DNA from: Ooceraea biroi
Taxonomy: Eukaryota > Arthropoda > Insecta > Hymenoptera > Formicidae
DNA length: 64,000 nt
Direction: 5' to 3'
Assembly: GCF_003672135.1 (NCBI RefSeq)
Contig: NC_039515.1
Span: 10,354,001 to 10,418,000 of the forward strand
Shown: piece after piece, positions 1-9,359 of the stretch
Position numbering within the stretch: position 1 is the first letter of the stretch
Layout of the letters: the number at the start of each line of letters is the position of its first letter
Made by a program: the position numbers and the translations under genes
Notes under the pieces: model-generated
Seen by the model: the letters and a program-made list of their open reading frames with translations, nothing else
Database searches by the model: none
Told to the model about the DNA's origin: nothing

Positions 1-54
1 TTGCAACGTTGCAACGTTGCTGTAATGTTGGTGCAAGCTTCTGTGCTGTATGGG
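1..54. repeat. Truncated MITE end (same family as 303-409)
   Basis: The right-hand half of a small foldback element is cut by the window edge. It ends in the terminal motif CTTCTGTGCTGTATGGG, the same terminus seen in the complete copy at 303-409, and is preceded by related AACGTTGC repeats. No coding content. Confidence 0.6.
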
Positions 55-72
55 AAGTAAACGCACTTAACG

Positions 73-233
73 GATTAAATGCACTTTAAGAAATTGTACA
101 TTGTTAAGTTTTTCAACTTAAATATTCAACTTAACTAACTTAAATATTTGCATTTAATGGTAATACATTTATTTATAAATATTTAAGTTTAAAATATATA
201 TAATTTTTACAATTTCTTAAAGTGCATTAAATC
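73..233. repeat. Small TIR element, 161 bp
   Basis: Inverted arms of 26 nt at 73-98 and 208-233 (one mismatch; core ATGCACTTTAAGAAATTGTA) enclose an AT-rich centre with TTAAATATT repeats. The shape is that of a MITE or a simple hairpin. No target duplication is obvious and no superfamily can be assigned. Confidence 0.55.
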
Positions 234-302
234 AATTATTTTTTTATAATTTTAAAACTATGACTTGGATCATTTTCATTCTGATCCTCTCATATATAGT
301 AT

Positions 303-409
303 CCCATACAGCACAGAAGCTTCCAACAACATTGCAGTAATATTGCAAATGTTGCTGCAATGTTTCCAATATTACTGCAATGTTGTTGCAAGCTTCTGTG
401 CTGTATGGG
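303..409. mobile_element. Foldback MITE with TAT target duplication
   Basis: A 107-bp element whose two ends are inverted copies of each other over about 43 nt (terminus CCCATACAGCACAGAAGCTT), with only one or two mismatches. It is flanked by a 3-bp direct repeat TAT at 300-302 and 410-412, as expected for a target-site duplication. A second, truncated member of the family is at 1-54. It has no coding capacity, so it would depend on a transposase elsewhere. Confidence 0.7.
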
Positions 410-639
410 TATAATATAGTCTCATACTGAATTTCAATACATTCTACTGAATAACTCTTCATAAAATTCATTGCGTATATTGATTTTCATTTTGAAGTTT
501 ACTGAATAATTTTTAATCTTAGTATCTTGTATTGAATTGTTACTGAACTTTTAATGAAACGATACTGAAAGTGGGTCAATTGATATAGATTTCAGAATGA
601 AATTCAGTAATATTTTAATGTAATTTATTAAGATTTCAG

Positions 640-701
640 TAGAAAATTTCCATCAGGGCAGCCGCAGCAGCAGCCGCAGCCCCAGCAGCCAAAGACTAAA
701 G
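640..701 (+). CDS. Candidate exon, Ser/Arg- or Gln-rich (uncertain)
   Basis: A CAG-rich stretch lies between a plausible acceptor (ATTTCAG, ending at 639) and a donor (AAAG|GTATAT). In the frame that ends in phase 0 it encodes a Ser/Arg-rich piece (HQGSRSSSRSPSSQRLK) and would join in frame to the candidate exon at 2086. In another frame it is Gln/Pro-rich. It may be the end of a gene entering from the left, or just a CAG microsatellite. No family is recognised. Confidence 0.2.
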
Positions 702-778
702 GTATATTACTCAAATGATAAACAAATTTGTGCTTGTTGTACGATAATACCGTACAATCAAAATCGAAGAGCATAAAA

Positions 779-1856
779 GGTCGATTCACACATATCCGTG
801 CCGTATCCGTGACGTATCCGTTCTGTGCACGTCCGTGCACTGATGATAATACCGTCTCCATAGTTTTATATGAGAGTATTCTTACATTTCAGTATCCGTA
901 TCAGTGTGCGGCCGTCCGTATCAGTGTTAGTGATATACGCCGATAATTTTCATAATCAATTCAGACATATCCGTATCCGTGACGTACCACGTCCGTGCAC
1001 TGATGAAAATATTGTCTTATTTAAAATTATGCAAATTATGGATAATTTTATATGAGAATATTCTTACACTTCAGTATCCGTATCAATATCCTGTATCAGT
1101 ATCAGTGTGTAGACATTGACCTATGCAGATATTGTTAGTGAACGGCCGGTATGGAATATGATGGTATATTGTAGCATCGGAACAATTTCAAACAAAATAC
1201 TGATTGTTCAGATTGAGATTGACTGTATGTGAATTCTAGTTTTTTAGGCGCATTTTATTCAAGAGATAATAGAGCTAACCATTTTCAGAACAAACACCTG
1301 AGATTAGTTTGTCATTTCTAACGTGTAGCAAATAATTTAGCGTGCCGTCGTGTGATTGGCAATTTGCGAAAAGCACCGTTTGCCTCATGACCGATATAAA
1401 CACGACAAGCGACAAACAAGGACATACAGAAAGATACGGGACGTGACAGAGATGAATACAAAATCGGCACAAAGAACAGTCTGCAATCTCCGACACGTAC
1501 ATAAATCTTGTGGAATTGAATTATACAGTTTTGTTCACATTATATTCAACAAATTATTCAGTTAAAAAGTGTTTTTCGTTATTCTTACCGGTATCGGCAT
1601 ATACCTATTTAGAAATGGATGATGAAAAATTAATAGGATATGTTCGTTATTATGAAGAGCTTTATAATTTAGCTCATTCGCAATATCTGATCGTCAATTC
1701 ATCTTTCTCTCTTGATGTTTTGAGGCGTACTGAACGAAAATTCACAGATACTGAACTGAAATATGTGAATACTTTGCACTGATGGATACGGATACTGCAC
1801 TGATACGTCGCGGATACGGCACGGCACGGCACGGCACGGATATGTGTGAATCGACC
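779..1856. mobile_element. TIR DNA transposon, 1.08 kb, non-autonomous, MADF remnant
   Basis: The ends are inverted copies starting GGTCGATTCACACATATCCG and continuing into CCGT/ATCCGT repeats; the right end carries an expanded CACGG tandem. Inside, a block of about 45-60 bp (TTTTATATGAGARTATTCTTACA... followed by CAGTATCCGTATC) is duplicated at about 867-911 and 1046-1110. The only coding trace is a short MADF-like segment at 1615. No transposase is seen. A PIF/Harbinger-type origin is possible because those elements carry a Myb/SANT-like partner gene, but I could not find a convincing target duplication, so the superfamily is open. Confidence 0.6.
1615..1782 (+). pseudogene. MADF (Myb/SANT-like) domain N-terminal remnant
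   Basis: The ORF opens with a Met and an acidic pair followed by LIGYVRYYEELYNLAHSQY, which resembles the first helix of MADF DNA-binding domains (LI..V..YP.LY...H..Y). After about 25 residues the similarity stops and the frame runs through the transposon terminal repeat to a stop at 1782. It reads as the 5' end of a transposon-borne MADF gene that lost its remainder by internal deletion. Functional expression is unlikely. Confidence 0.4.
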
Positions 1857-2085
1857 GAATGTAATAAGTAAAGTTCAAACATTCATTATCCATATTTCTT
1901 ATGCAACTTATACTTATTTTTATAAATATTTTCAAATAATTTTTTAAATATATGTTATTATGAAAATGTTACATCCTTATTGCTCAAGCTTGGCATTCTG
2001 ATACATATTATATAAGTTTTATTACTACATTACAAATTAATACATTTCATTTTATTAATTATGTATATGTATATTTATTTTTTAG

Positions 2086-2199
2086 GTAGAAAGAACAGAG
2101 GAGCCGGCCGATAGCGAGCCCGGTGGTACCGCCAGCGGGGCTTCTTCGGCGGAGAAGGCCGAGGTGGCCGAGATGGCCGAGGAGGCTGAGGTGGCCTAG
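2086..2199 (+). CDS. Candidate terminal exon, Glu/Ala/Val-rich (uncertain)
   Basis: After an acceptor-like TTTTTTTAG a frame opens, VERTEEPADSEPGGTASG, and continues into repeats of E-V-A-E-M-A until TAG at 2197-2199. It is in phase with the candidate exon ending at 701, which would place the 1.08-kb transposon in an intron. After the stop the same 9-bp repeats continue, which is odd for a genuine C-terminus. No family is recognised. It may be only the core of the foldback unit. Confidence 0.2.
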   Translation, partial: VERTEEPADSEPGGTASGASSAEKAEVAEMAEEAEVA

Positions 2200-2229
2200 G
2201 TGGCCGAGGTGGCCAAAGTGGCCAAGGCG
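2152..2229. repeat. 9-bp GC-rich minisatellite
   Basis: About eight imperfect copies of GAGGTGGCC (variants GAGATGGCC, GAGGAGGCT, AAAGTGGCC) in an otherwise AT-rich area. Confidence 0.75.
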
Positions 2230-2616
2230 AGAATTCGCGTTTACTGTACATAAATTTTATGTAAGTTTATATGTATGAAGTAAAATAAATATACATATAC
2301 ATAATTAATAAAATGAAATGTATTAATTTGTAATTGTTCGCAAATCAACGTGCGAGTATACATTCGAAAATATCGAACGTTCGCGATCTACGAAAGCCGA
2401 GAGCTCCGCGTTACACATATAGCGCTGATAAATTATTTAAAGCATTTAAAGATGAAATGTGGAAATTACAAATTCCATTTCTAAATATTGTCACATATGT
2501 GTTAAGAATCTGTCGGACACTGAGTGTGCTGGACATCACATCTCTAAATAAGAGATGTGGTAAAAATCTGTCGGACACTGACCACTTTAAAATTAATAAT
2601 TAATTTCAGGTATTAA

Positions 2617-2666
2617 TTTTTAGTATAATTATAATTATTTATAATTAATTATAATTATACTAAAAA
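2617..2666. repeat. AT-rich perfect hairpin
   Basis: 21-nt perfect inverted arms at 2617-2637 and 2646-2666 (TTTTTAGTATAATTATAATTA) with an 8-nt loop. It could extrude as a cruciform. No function is implied. Confidence 0.6.
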
Positions 2667-2750
2667 TATAATTATTAATTATATTTTATAATTACAGGTA
2701 AAATAAATAAAATTAGCAATAACAATTTGTCTGAAAACATTTATTTGTAA

Positions 2751-2751
<1 letters not shown>

Positions 2752-2780
<29 letters not shown>
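2752..2780. repeat. (TG)n microsatellite
   Basis: Uninterrupted TG dinucleotide run of about 14 units. Confidence 0.95.
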
Positions 2781-2783
<3 letters not shown>

Positions 2784-3840
2784 GTTTATAGTTTTATAAA
2801 GACTATAAAATAAATTAATAATAATATTAATATTAATTAATTAATATTAATATTACAACACGCAACAAGAAGCGCGTTGTGGCTCACTTCATGGAATGAA
2901 GTCTGTCCTTTAATGTCCGAAGCAGAGCCGAGCTCAGCCGAGTCGCCGCCGAGCTCAGCCGAGCCGCCGCCGAGCGCGGAGCGCACACGGATACAGATTC
3001 GCGCTTGTTGCGTGAGCACCGTGGTGTAACACCGATGGTGCTAGGGGTACGAAGTTTGCATCGCTAACCGTATAGCTTATCTGGAATTCATATCATTTGA
3101 CAGGTCACATAAACTTATGATTAAAATATTTCAGGAACTAAAGCCGTTATCAAAAATCTAACGGCACTTTTATTATATAATATTATTATATAAGCTTTCG
3201 ATTGCGACCAATTTGATCAAGATTGATGCAGTCAGTCTTGAGACATTGTAATCGTATATTATAATTGTGACGTTTCATTTTCCTTTTCCATGCAATTCAG
3301 GTTCAGACTCACGTACATATGTTCGCACATACACATGCAAAGCGATTTTGTCCGTCAAGCTGCCGTTCACACATGCATGATGTAATTTATTATAAATTAA
3401 AACTGATTTTAATACTTTTGGATAATGTTTTATTTTAAGATAAATATATAAATCGCAAAAACTATAACAAATTTAAATTTACTTGTTTAAATGAAATCAT
3501 CGTGATAGCGTCGCAATGATAAGTAAATAATTCTTCTAATTTTGAACGATATATTATGACAATTTAAGATATAATTTGGAACATTTTATACTCATAGAAC
3601 GTAACCGAGGAAGAAAGAAAGGGAGTGAGAGAGAAAATTTTAAATTGTCACAATTTATATTTGACAATTAGAAGAATTAAGGAGATTTGCACGATTAGAT
3701 AAATCTTTATTATCCAACATTTTTATGTTGGATGAGATCTCACAGCAGAAATAAAATGGCATATTATTACGGCAATACAAAAATACATAAAAACATTAAA
3801 AATTAATGAAATATAAAAAATGTTTACAAAAAGTAATGAG

Positions 3841-4555
3841 ATCCCTCTAAAAAACCTTACAAAGGTAAAAAAATACGCCGAGTACATTAAAAAGCAAAAC
3901 TAAATATGATGAAATTCATAGTTAACTAGCCAAGTACCTAGAAGCAATTCAGTTTGAGGATTTGTAATTTGAAATAATACTTGGCGTGCCCGAGTCGCAT
4001 TAAAACGTACGTCTTACCTATAATTTGTATAAACTCTATGTGTAAAGTATTTGTATTGAGTGAGTAATGAAAAGGGATATTTATAATCACTCCGCTAATG
4101 TGCAAAACTGTAAACGTATTTGTTTTAATACCAAATACAAAGATTTACGAGTCATTAGTGAAAATACTCAAGGCAGTACAAATTTAGAAGAATGCATATC
4201 CAATGCGACCCGGGCACGCCAAGTATTATTTCAAATTACAATTAAATCCTCAAACTGAATTGCTTCTAGGTACTTGGCTAGTTAACTATTACTACGTTTA
4301 CACGAGCGCTACTTCTGTAGTAACTTACTCGAATTATAGTAACTTACCCCGTTTACACGCAGTGAATTATCGGTTTACCCTGTTTACACGCAGAGAATTA
4401 TCGTAAGTTACCATAATTCGAGTAAGTTACTACAGAAGTAGCGCTCGTGTAAACGTAGTATATGAATTTCATCATATTTAGTTTTGCTTTTTAATGTACT
4501 TGGCGTACTTTTTTTACCTTTAGGTTTTTTTACCTGTAAGGTTTTTTAGAGGGAT
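3841..4555. mobile_element. TIR element inside copy A
   Basis: Long inverted arms: left 3841 to about 4003, beginning ATCCCTCTAAAAAACCTTAC; right from 4202 to 4555. Their inner ends meet at the motif AATGCGACCC/GGGTCGCATT. Without the nested insertion it is about 540 bp. It is non-autonomous and lacks any transposase-like ORF. Its sister at 20160-20686 is 527 bp. Confidence 0.75.
4290..4460. mobile_element. Nested 171-bp MITE with 58-bp TIRs
   Basis: Termini TACTACGTTTACACGAGCGC form inverted repeats of 58 nt with one mismatch. The element is flanked by TAT at 4287-4289 and 4461-4463. The empty site GTTAACTATGAATTT is preserved in the other repeat copy near 20600, which defines the insertion exactly. 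The centre holds two diverged copies of a roughly 26-bp direct repeat (CCGTTTACACGCAGTGAATTATC type). Confidence 0.9.
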
Positions 4556-4644
4556 TAGTAATTCCAAAGGTAAATTACCGAATAAAATTTATAATAGCAA
4601 AACTATGGCAATGCATGCAATAGTACGATAGCTATCATATTGCA

Positions 4645-4792
4645 ATGTTTATTAAATGTTATGTTTATTAAATGGTATGTTTATTAAATGATATGTTTAT
4701 TAAATGGTATGTTTATTAAATAATTTGTATATTAAATGGTATATTTATTAAATGGCATGTTTATTAAATGTTATATTTATTAAATGTTCTTG
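4645..4792. repeat. 17-bp tandem repeat array
   Basis: About eight to nine diverged copies of TATGTTTATTAAATGGT and variants (GTTA, GATA, GGCA at the junctions). AT-rich minisatellite without coding content. Confidence 0.8.
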
Positions 4793-4923
4793 TAATGTGT
4801 CAATGTGCTTATATGTGTATAAATAAAAATAAAACTAATTTCCAGTCTAAGTTTTTCGATATTGTATGATTTGTGATTATTATATTTATTCTCTGTTATA
4901 TTATATGTAATCTTTATCTATCT

Positions 4924-4951
4924 TATATATATATATATATATATATATATA
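4924..4951. repeat. (TA)n microsatellite
   Basis: Uninterrupted TA run directly before the Helitron fragment. Confidence 0.9.
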
Positions 4952-5167
4952 AGCCAAATACCACTCACTGACTCATCAACGTGCAGCCCGAACCACTGCA
5001 CCTATCGACTTGAAATTTTAAGGGTATATTCTTACTATCACGTAGGTGCTCACTAAGGGTGGGTTTTCCGAAATTCCACCCCTAACGGGTGAGAAGGGGT
5101 AAAATGTGTTTTTATTTAATTCTACATATAATATCGCGGGCGAAGCCCGCGTGACGGGGGATGCTAG
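4952..5167 (+). mobile_element. Helitron 3' end fragment
   Basis: Three features match a Helitron 3' terminus. A short GC-rich hairpin GCGGGC-GAA-GCCCGC lies near 5137-5151. About 13 nt later there is a CTAG tetranucleotide at 5164-5167 (the CTRR terminus). The next base is T, as expected for insertion between A and T. The upstream body (CCACTCACTGACTCATCAACG, then GACTTGAAATTTTAAGGGTA) is of a kind I recall from dispersed arthropod Helitron-like repeats; that recollection is not verified. The 5' end is not clear and no Rep/helicase is encoded, so this is a short non-autonomous or truncated copy. Confidence 0.65.
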
Positions 5168-5968
5168 TATTATACATATTATTATATATATTATTATATA
5201 TGATATTATTTTACTTACGATACATTTTTCAGAAAATATACTTATACATTATTACTTCACATATACATTACTATTTATACACCATTAATTCAGCGATAAT
5301 CATTGTAATTGTTAAGTGCGAAAGTATTTCAATTCAAATTGTATGCCAGTTCAGCTCAGTGAGCAGGATTCCTTATTGGTGCTGCCATTTTCGGGGCACA
5401 AATCATGTACACCAATCACGCGGCATCCCCTAATGGCCAGTCTCAACAGAGGGTCTTTATTTCCGACTCGCCTCTCTCGTCATCTCGCGTCTCTCAGCAG
5501 TGCCAACAGACCGCGCGCATAGTGTGCGCACTACGTCTGTTCGACCAATCCGATTACGAGTCCACTTTCTGCCTCGCCGCGAAAAGAATTTACTGATCAC
5601 TGACAGATTCCAACAGAAACTGGATTGCGGAAAGCGTCTCTCGACTTTCTTCGCGCTCGAGTGATCGTGTCAGTGCATCCAAACGCACAACGGCAGTTCT
5701 TCGTCCCTCTCCTGTTTTAATCGGTTCTCTCGAGGCGGGAATGCGAGCCGTGTACGACCCGACAGCGACAGAGAACGTCAAACGCGTTCTTCACGTTGTT
5801 CGATAATCTCTGTTTCTCGCTCTTACTTCCTCACTCTCACACTTGATCTCTGTGGTGTGACGATGCTCGCGAGATCATACGAGTTGCGAATAATGTCGGC
5901 ACGATAAGTTTTTTGTAATCCTTGGTCCTTGGGGAGTCGAGCAGCGCGCTCGACGGATACTCAACGTC
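5168..5968 (+). promoter_or_regulatory. Upstream region and 5' leader of the hexosaminidase gene
   Basis: GC content rises from about 5380. Two CCAAT boxes (ACCAATCACG near 5409 and GACCAATCCG near 5542) precede a GC-rich leader that reaches the ATG at 5969. No clear TATA box is seen. The start of transcription is not defined by sequence alone. Short ORFs here overlap in several frames and look non-coding. Confidence 0.4.
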
Positions 5969-7702
5969 ATGACGCGTCTACGGGGTCGCGCCTCGCTGAT
6001 GGCCGTCGTGTCGGTCAGCTTCATCCTGCTTGTCGTCATTTACCATATCCTGAGCAATGAGATCGACGAGATGTCGTCGGGTAAGATCGGTGCACGAGTG
6101 AGGACAGACGACGCGTATCCCCCGGATGAACTCGCGGACGGCTCTCAGGGCGCTGCCGGTAGGCAGCAGCTGGAAGGACAGATAATTGAGAACGGTAGGA
6201 GTAGACTGTTTAACAAGTTACCTCATGATAAATCATTTGCAGACGGCACTCCGCTGTTCAAAGGCCACAAGATCGTCCACCTCGATCTCAAGGGTGCCCC
6301 ACCGAAGGTGAGCTATTACAGCTACCTGTTCCCGCTGCTGCGTAAGCTAGGTGCTACCGGTGTACTTATGGAGTATGAAGACATGTTTCCATTTACTGAG
6401 GACATCCATGCTGGTAATGCATACTCTAAGAAGGATATCGCACAAATACAAAATATAGCTAAGAATAATCAGCTGACTGTTATACCACTGGTGCAAACCT
6501 TTGGTCATATGGAATTCGTCCTCAAGTTGGACAAGTATAAGGATTTCAGGGAAGTTCCACGTTATCCACAAGTTCTGTGTCCCACTTACAACAAAACGCT
6601 TCCGTTAATATACGAGATGATCAACCAAATTGTATCTGTTCATCCAGCATCAAAATACTTGCACATAGGCGCGGACGAAGTTTATCAGATAGGAGAATGC
6701 TCAAGATGCCTGGACGTCATGACTAAGAAGCAGTGGGGCAAACGACAATTGTTCCTAGATCACGTTTCCTCGGTGGTAAAATATATCAAAGACAAATATC
6801 CAGAATTGACTGTGCTTATGTGGGACGATGAATTTCGTGATATATCGTCGCAAGAGATCATTGACAGGGGTTTGCACTTGACAATCGAGCCAGTTGTGTG
6901 GAAGTATACTACCGATCCCGGTACAACGTTGACGGATCAATTGTGGGAGAGTTATGCTGCGGTGTGGAAGCAGATTTGGGTAGCGACGGCGTTCAAAGGT
7001 GCGACGTCACCAGACAGATATTATACGGACATTTCGTATCATGTGGAGAACCATCAACGTTGGTTGGAAATCATCCAAAGATATTCGAGTCAAATCACGT
7101 TCAAAGGTGTCATGTTAACCGGCTGGCAGAGGTACGATCACTTCAGTGTCCTTTGCGAATTGCTGCCGGTGGGATTGCCATCTCTTGCTATCAATTTAGC
7201 CGTGCTACAAGCGTCGGATCTAAATAGCTTTCCCATGGAATTGCCTGCTCATATATCCGAGGCTTTACAATGCGACGGTATTATCTCATTGAGCATACCG
7301 GAACCGCAGTATGGCTGGACCAAGTGCAGCTTCCACGGAGTATCAGTATACGCTGCTATTTTGCGACTTTATAGCTTGACGCAGGAGGTGATGAAGATGG
7401 AACAAGATAATACCTACAAAGGATGGTTAAAACCATACAATATTAAGTATTCCTTCGCGAGTCCTAGTTATGTCGAACGTGCGGTAACCGACCTGGACAG
7501 ACATAAAATGGAGATAATGTATATCGAGAAAGAGATGCGTACAGCTATGGAAGATATTTATGATAATTATACGATAGAAGAGTGGCTTGAGACATATATC
7601 GCACCTCTAAACGATAAGCTTAACCAACTGTGGGAGACTAAGGAGAAGCTTTTAGAGAAAAATACATGGTCAAGGAGACCTCTCATAAAAATTGATTTAT
7701 AA
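5969..7702 (+). CDS. Hexosaminidase D-like GH20 glycosidase
   Basis: A 577-residue protein in one uninterrupted exon. Residues about 10-28 form a hydrophobic segment after a basic start, a type II membrane anchor, followed by a polar stem to about residue 90. The rest is a GH20 TIM barrel similar to hexosaminidase D (HEXD/HEXDC). The signature HIGADEV carries the catalytic Asp236-Glu237 pair. Upstream motifs HLDLKGAPPK and PLVQTFGHMEF and the downstream block LMWDDEFRDI fit this family. Known members remove terminal N-acetylgalactosamine or N-acetylglucosamine by a substrate-assisted mechanism. The anchor suggests a secretory-pathway location (inference). The ATG follows a GC-rich leader, and no in-frame upstream extension is needed. 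A polyadenylation signal AATAAA lies at 8131-8136. The lack of introns contrasts with neighbouring genes. Confidence 0.9.
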   Translation: MTRLRGRASLMAVVSVSFILLVVIYHILSNEIDEMSSGKIGARVRTDDAYPPDELADGSQGAAGRQQLEGQIIENGRSRLFNKLPHDKSFADGTPLFKGHKIVHLDLKGAPPKVSYYSYLFPLLRKLGATGVLMEYEDMFPFTEDIHAGNAYSKKDIAQIQNIAKNNQLTVIPLVQTFGHMEFVLKLDKYKDFREVPRYPQVLCPTYNKTLPLIYEMINQIVSVHPASKYLHIGADEVYQIGECSRCLDVMTKKQWGKRQLFLDHVSSVVKYIKDKYPELTVLMWDDEFRDISSQEIIDRGLHLTIEPVVWKYTTDPGTTLTDQLWESYAAVWKQIWVATAFKGATSPDRYYTDISYHVENHQRWLEIIQRYSSQITFKGVMLTGWQRYDHFSVLCELLPVGLPSLAINLAVLQASDLNSFPMELPAHISEALQCDGIISLSIPEPQYGWTKCSFHGVSVYAAILRLYSLTQEVMKMEQDNTYKGWLKPYNIKYSFASPSYVERAVTDLDRHKMEIMYIEKEMRTAMEDIYDNYTIEEWLETYIAPLNDKLNQLWETKEKLLEKNTWSRRPLIKIDL

Positions 7703-9359
7703 TGGAAAACGCTATTTTCTACAGAGTAGAGACGAAAGATATTAATCATATTCTTTGTGGTATAGTAAGAGACTGAGAATTCCATCAAGACGCTAAGAGA
7801 AAAGGACAATTATTCTTCAAAAATGGCGTGGATAATCAATGAAACGTAAAAGTTTTCAACTCATAATTTTACATCTTGAACAATCGTTACATGTACATAA
7901 TATGTGATAACTTGTAATTTAATAAGGAAGTATCAAATCCATATTGCACCGTCCGTAAATATTTTTAGCTATCTCGTTCATCTTAGTGAAAATAATTATC
8001 TGATAGAATTAATAATTAAGATTTCGGACTTAGATTACGAGTTTCTTAATGCCCTAGAACGTTAATTACGTTCATATAATAAATATCGACATATCGATGA
8101 TAATACTTCCTTTGAATTCCTAAAATTTTCAATAAATGCCTGTTCTCAGTGATAATTTATAATGATACATAGCGTAAAGATACCAATTTACTCGTAAATG
8201 AAACAAATATATGTTGTGACAAATAATTTATTAAGAACTTTTTACAATATAAGAAAAAGATTTATACTTTATGATTTTTTAGATTTAAATTATTTTATTT
8301 GTATTATACCTACTATATGCACTATTATATTAGACAAAGTTCTTCTTTCCAATCATGTGTGTACAGATTACCCTTCCATTCTTCGTGTTACGTCTTCTAA
8401 TTCTAATTCTAATTATAAATTGCCTGTTCGCGACAGAACATGATCTATAACTAGATTTTATTGATGCGTTCTTCAAAAACATATATTTACAGTAAATTTA
8501 AATAGTTACATATTTATCAATATATTGACGTAATATCTGCAGTTTTAGTAAGAATGTCGTGCCATAAGCAGATAATTATGATTTATTTGTTAATTACCTG
8601 AGGCTGTACAAAAATGAGAAAGAATATATATTCTCTGAAATATATTCTTATGAAAATCGCTATACGCCATTTTTGTTTTTGCGCAGTTTTTCTATATTAA
8701 GTCTTCTGTTCCATTTTATTATACGAGTTTTCGAGGAACGCATCTTACATAGCATAATATTTAATCAATCTTTCTATCAATTTTGGATTCTTCTGTAAAT
8801 TTATAATGTATACACCAATCGCGTTTTGTGCATAACATTATGGGCTCTGTTATTATTATTTGATCATAATTATCAATGTATAAAAGTATTTTTAATCTTG
8901 TTATATAGATTTATATTGTATGTAATTATTACCACAATTAACGAGATACGATTAATAAATCTGTTTTTAAATCTATAGTAGAAACTTTATGATCATGTTT
9001 GTTTATTGGCCCCACACTACATAAATATAACTTTTTTTTATCCACAGATATTTGACTTGGAAATGCAATATTGAATATACTGACATAAGACAATCACACA
9101 AAATACAATATATTCTTGATGTTACACATGCTACTTCCTTGTTATAAATGCGCATTTATATAGATAAACTTTTTTTTATCACAATGTATGCAGACTTCAA
9201 ATATTGTCTAATCACGTAAAGTATAGTAATTAACTATAATCATACAACTACACTACACTACAATACAATCGTGACTCACAATTTTTATCTTACATTTAAC
9301 AAAATATATTGCACATATGCGCAAGAAAGCATGTCTTAAATTAAAATGTATGATAATCA
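7703..9359. other. Intergenic, convergent 3' ends
   Basis: AT-rich spacer between the converging hexosaminidase (+) and Rab28 (-) genes. It holds the 3' UTRs (AATAAA at 8131 on +) and no ORF with coding character. Confidence 0.7.

Larger units (their letters stand above)
2029..2334. repeat. Perfect 53-nt inverted repeat around a GC-rich core
   Basis: Positions 2029-2081 and 2282-2334 are exact reverse complements over 53 nt (starting ATTACAAATTAATACATTTC). Between them lies a 200-nt GC-rich segment unlike the surrounding AT-rich DNA. It contains a 9-bp minisatellite and a short ORF. It could be a foldback transposon that captured sequence, or an exon bracketed by a recent inverted duplication. 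Confidence 0.75.
3067..4555. repeat. Dispersed repeat unit, copy A (with nested insertion)
   Basis: From ACCGTATAGCTTATCTGG to TTTTTTAGAGGGAT this unit is almost identical to 19386-20686. The visible differences are single substitutions (for example CCCGAGTCG here, CCCGGGTCG there), a short T-run difference with a small duplication near the right end, and a 174-bp insertion. Both copies end on the right exactly at the end of an internal TIR element (3841-4555). The 63-residue ORF at 4067-4258 is identical in the two copies but resembles no protein I know. The high identity implies recent duplication or transposition. Confidence 0.85.

Noticed and set aside
4067..4258. 63-residue ORF identical in both repeat copies (also 20386-20577)
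   Set aside because: The identity reflects the recent duplication of the repeat; there is no similarity to any protein and the end lies in the terminal inverted repeat.
6347..7227. ORFs antisense to or in other frames of the GH20 gene
   Set aside because: Shadows of a clearly coding frame.
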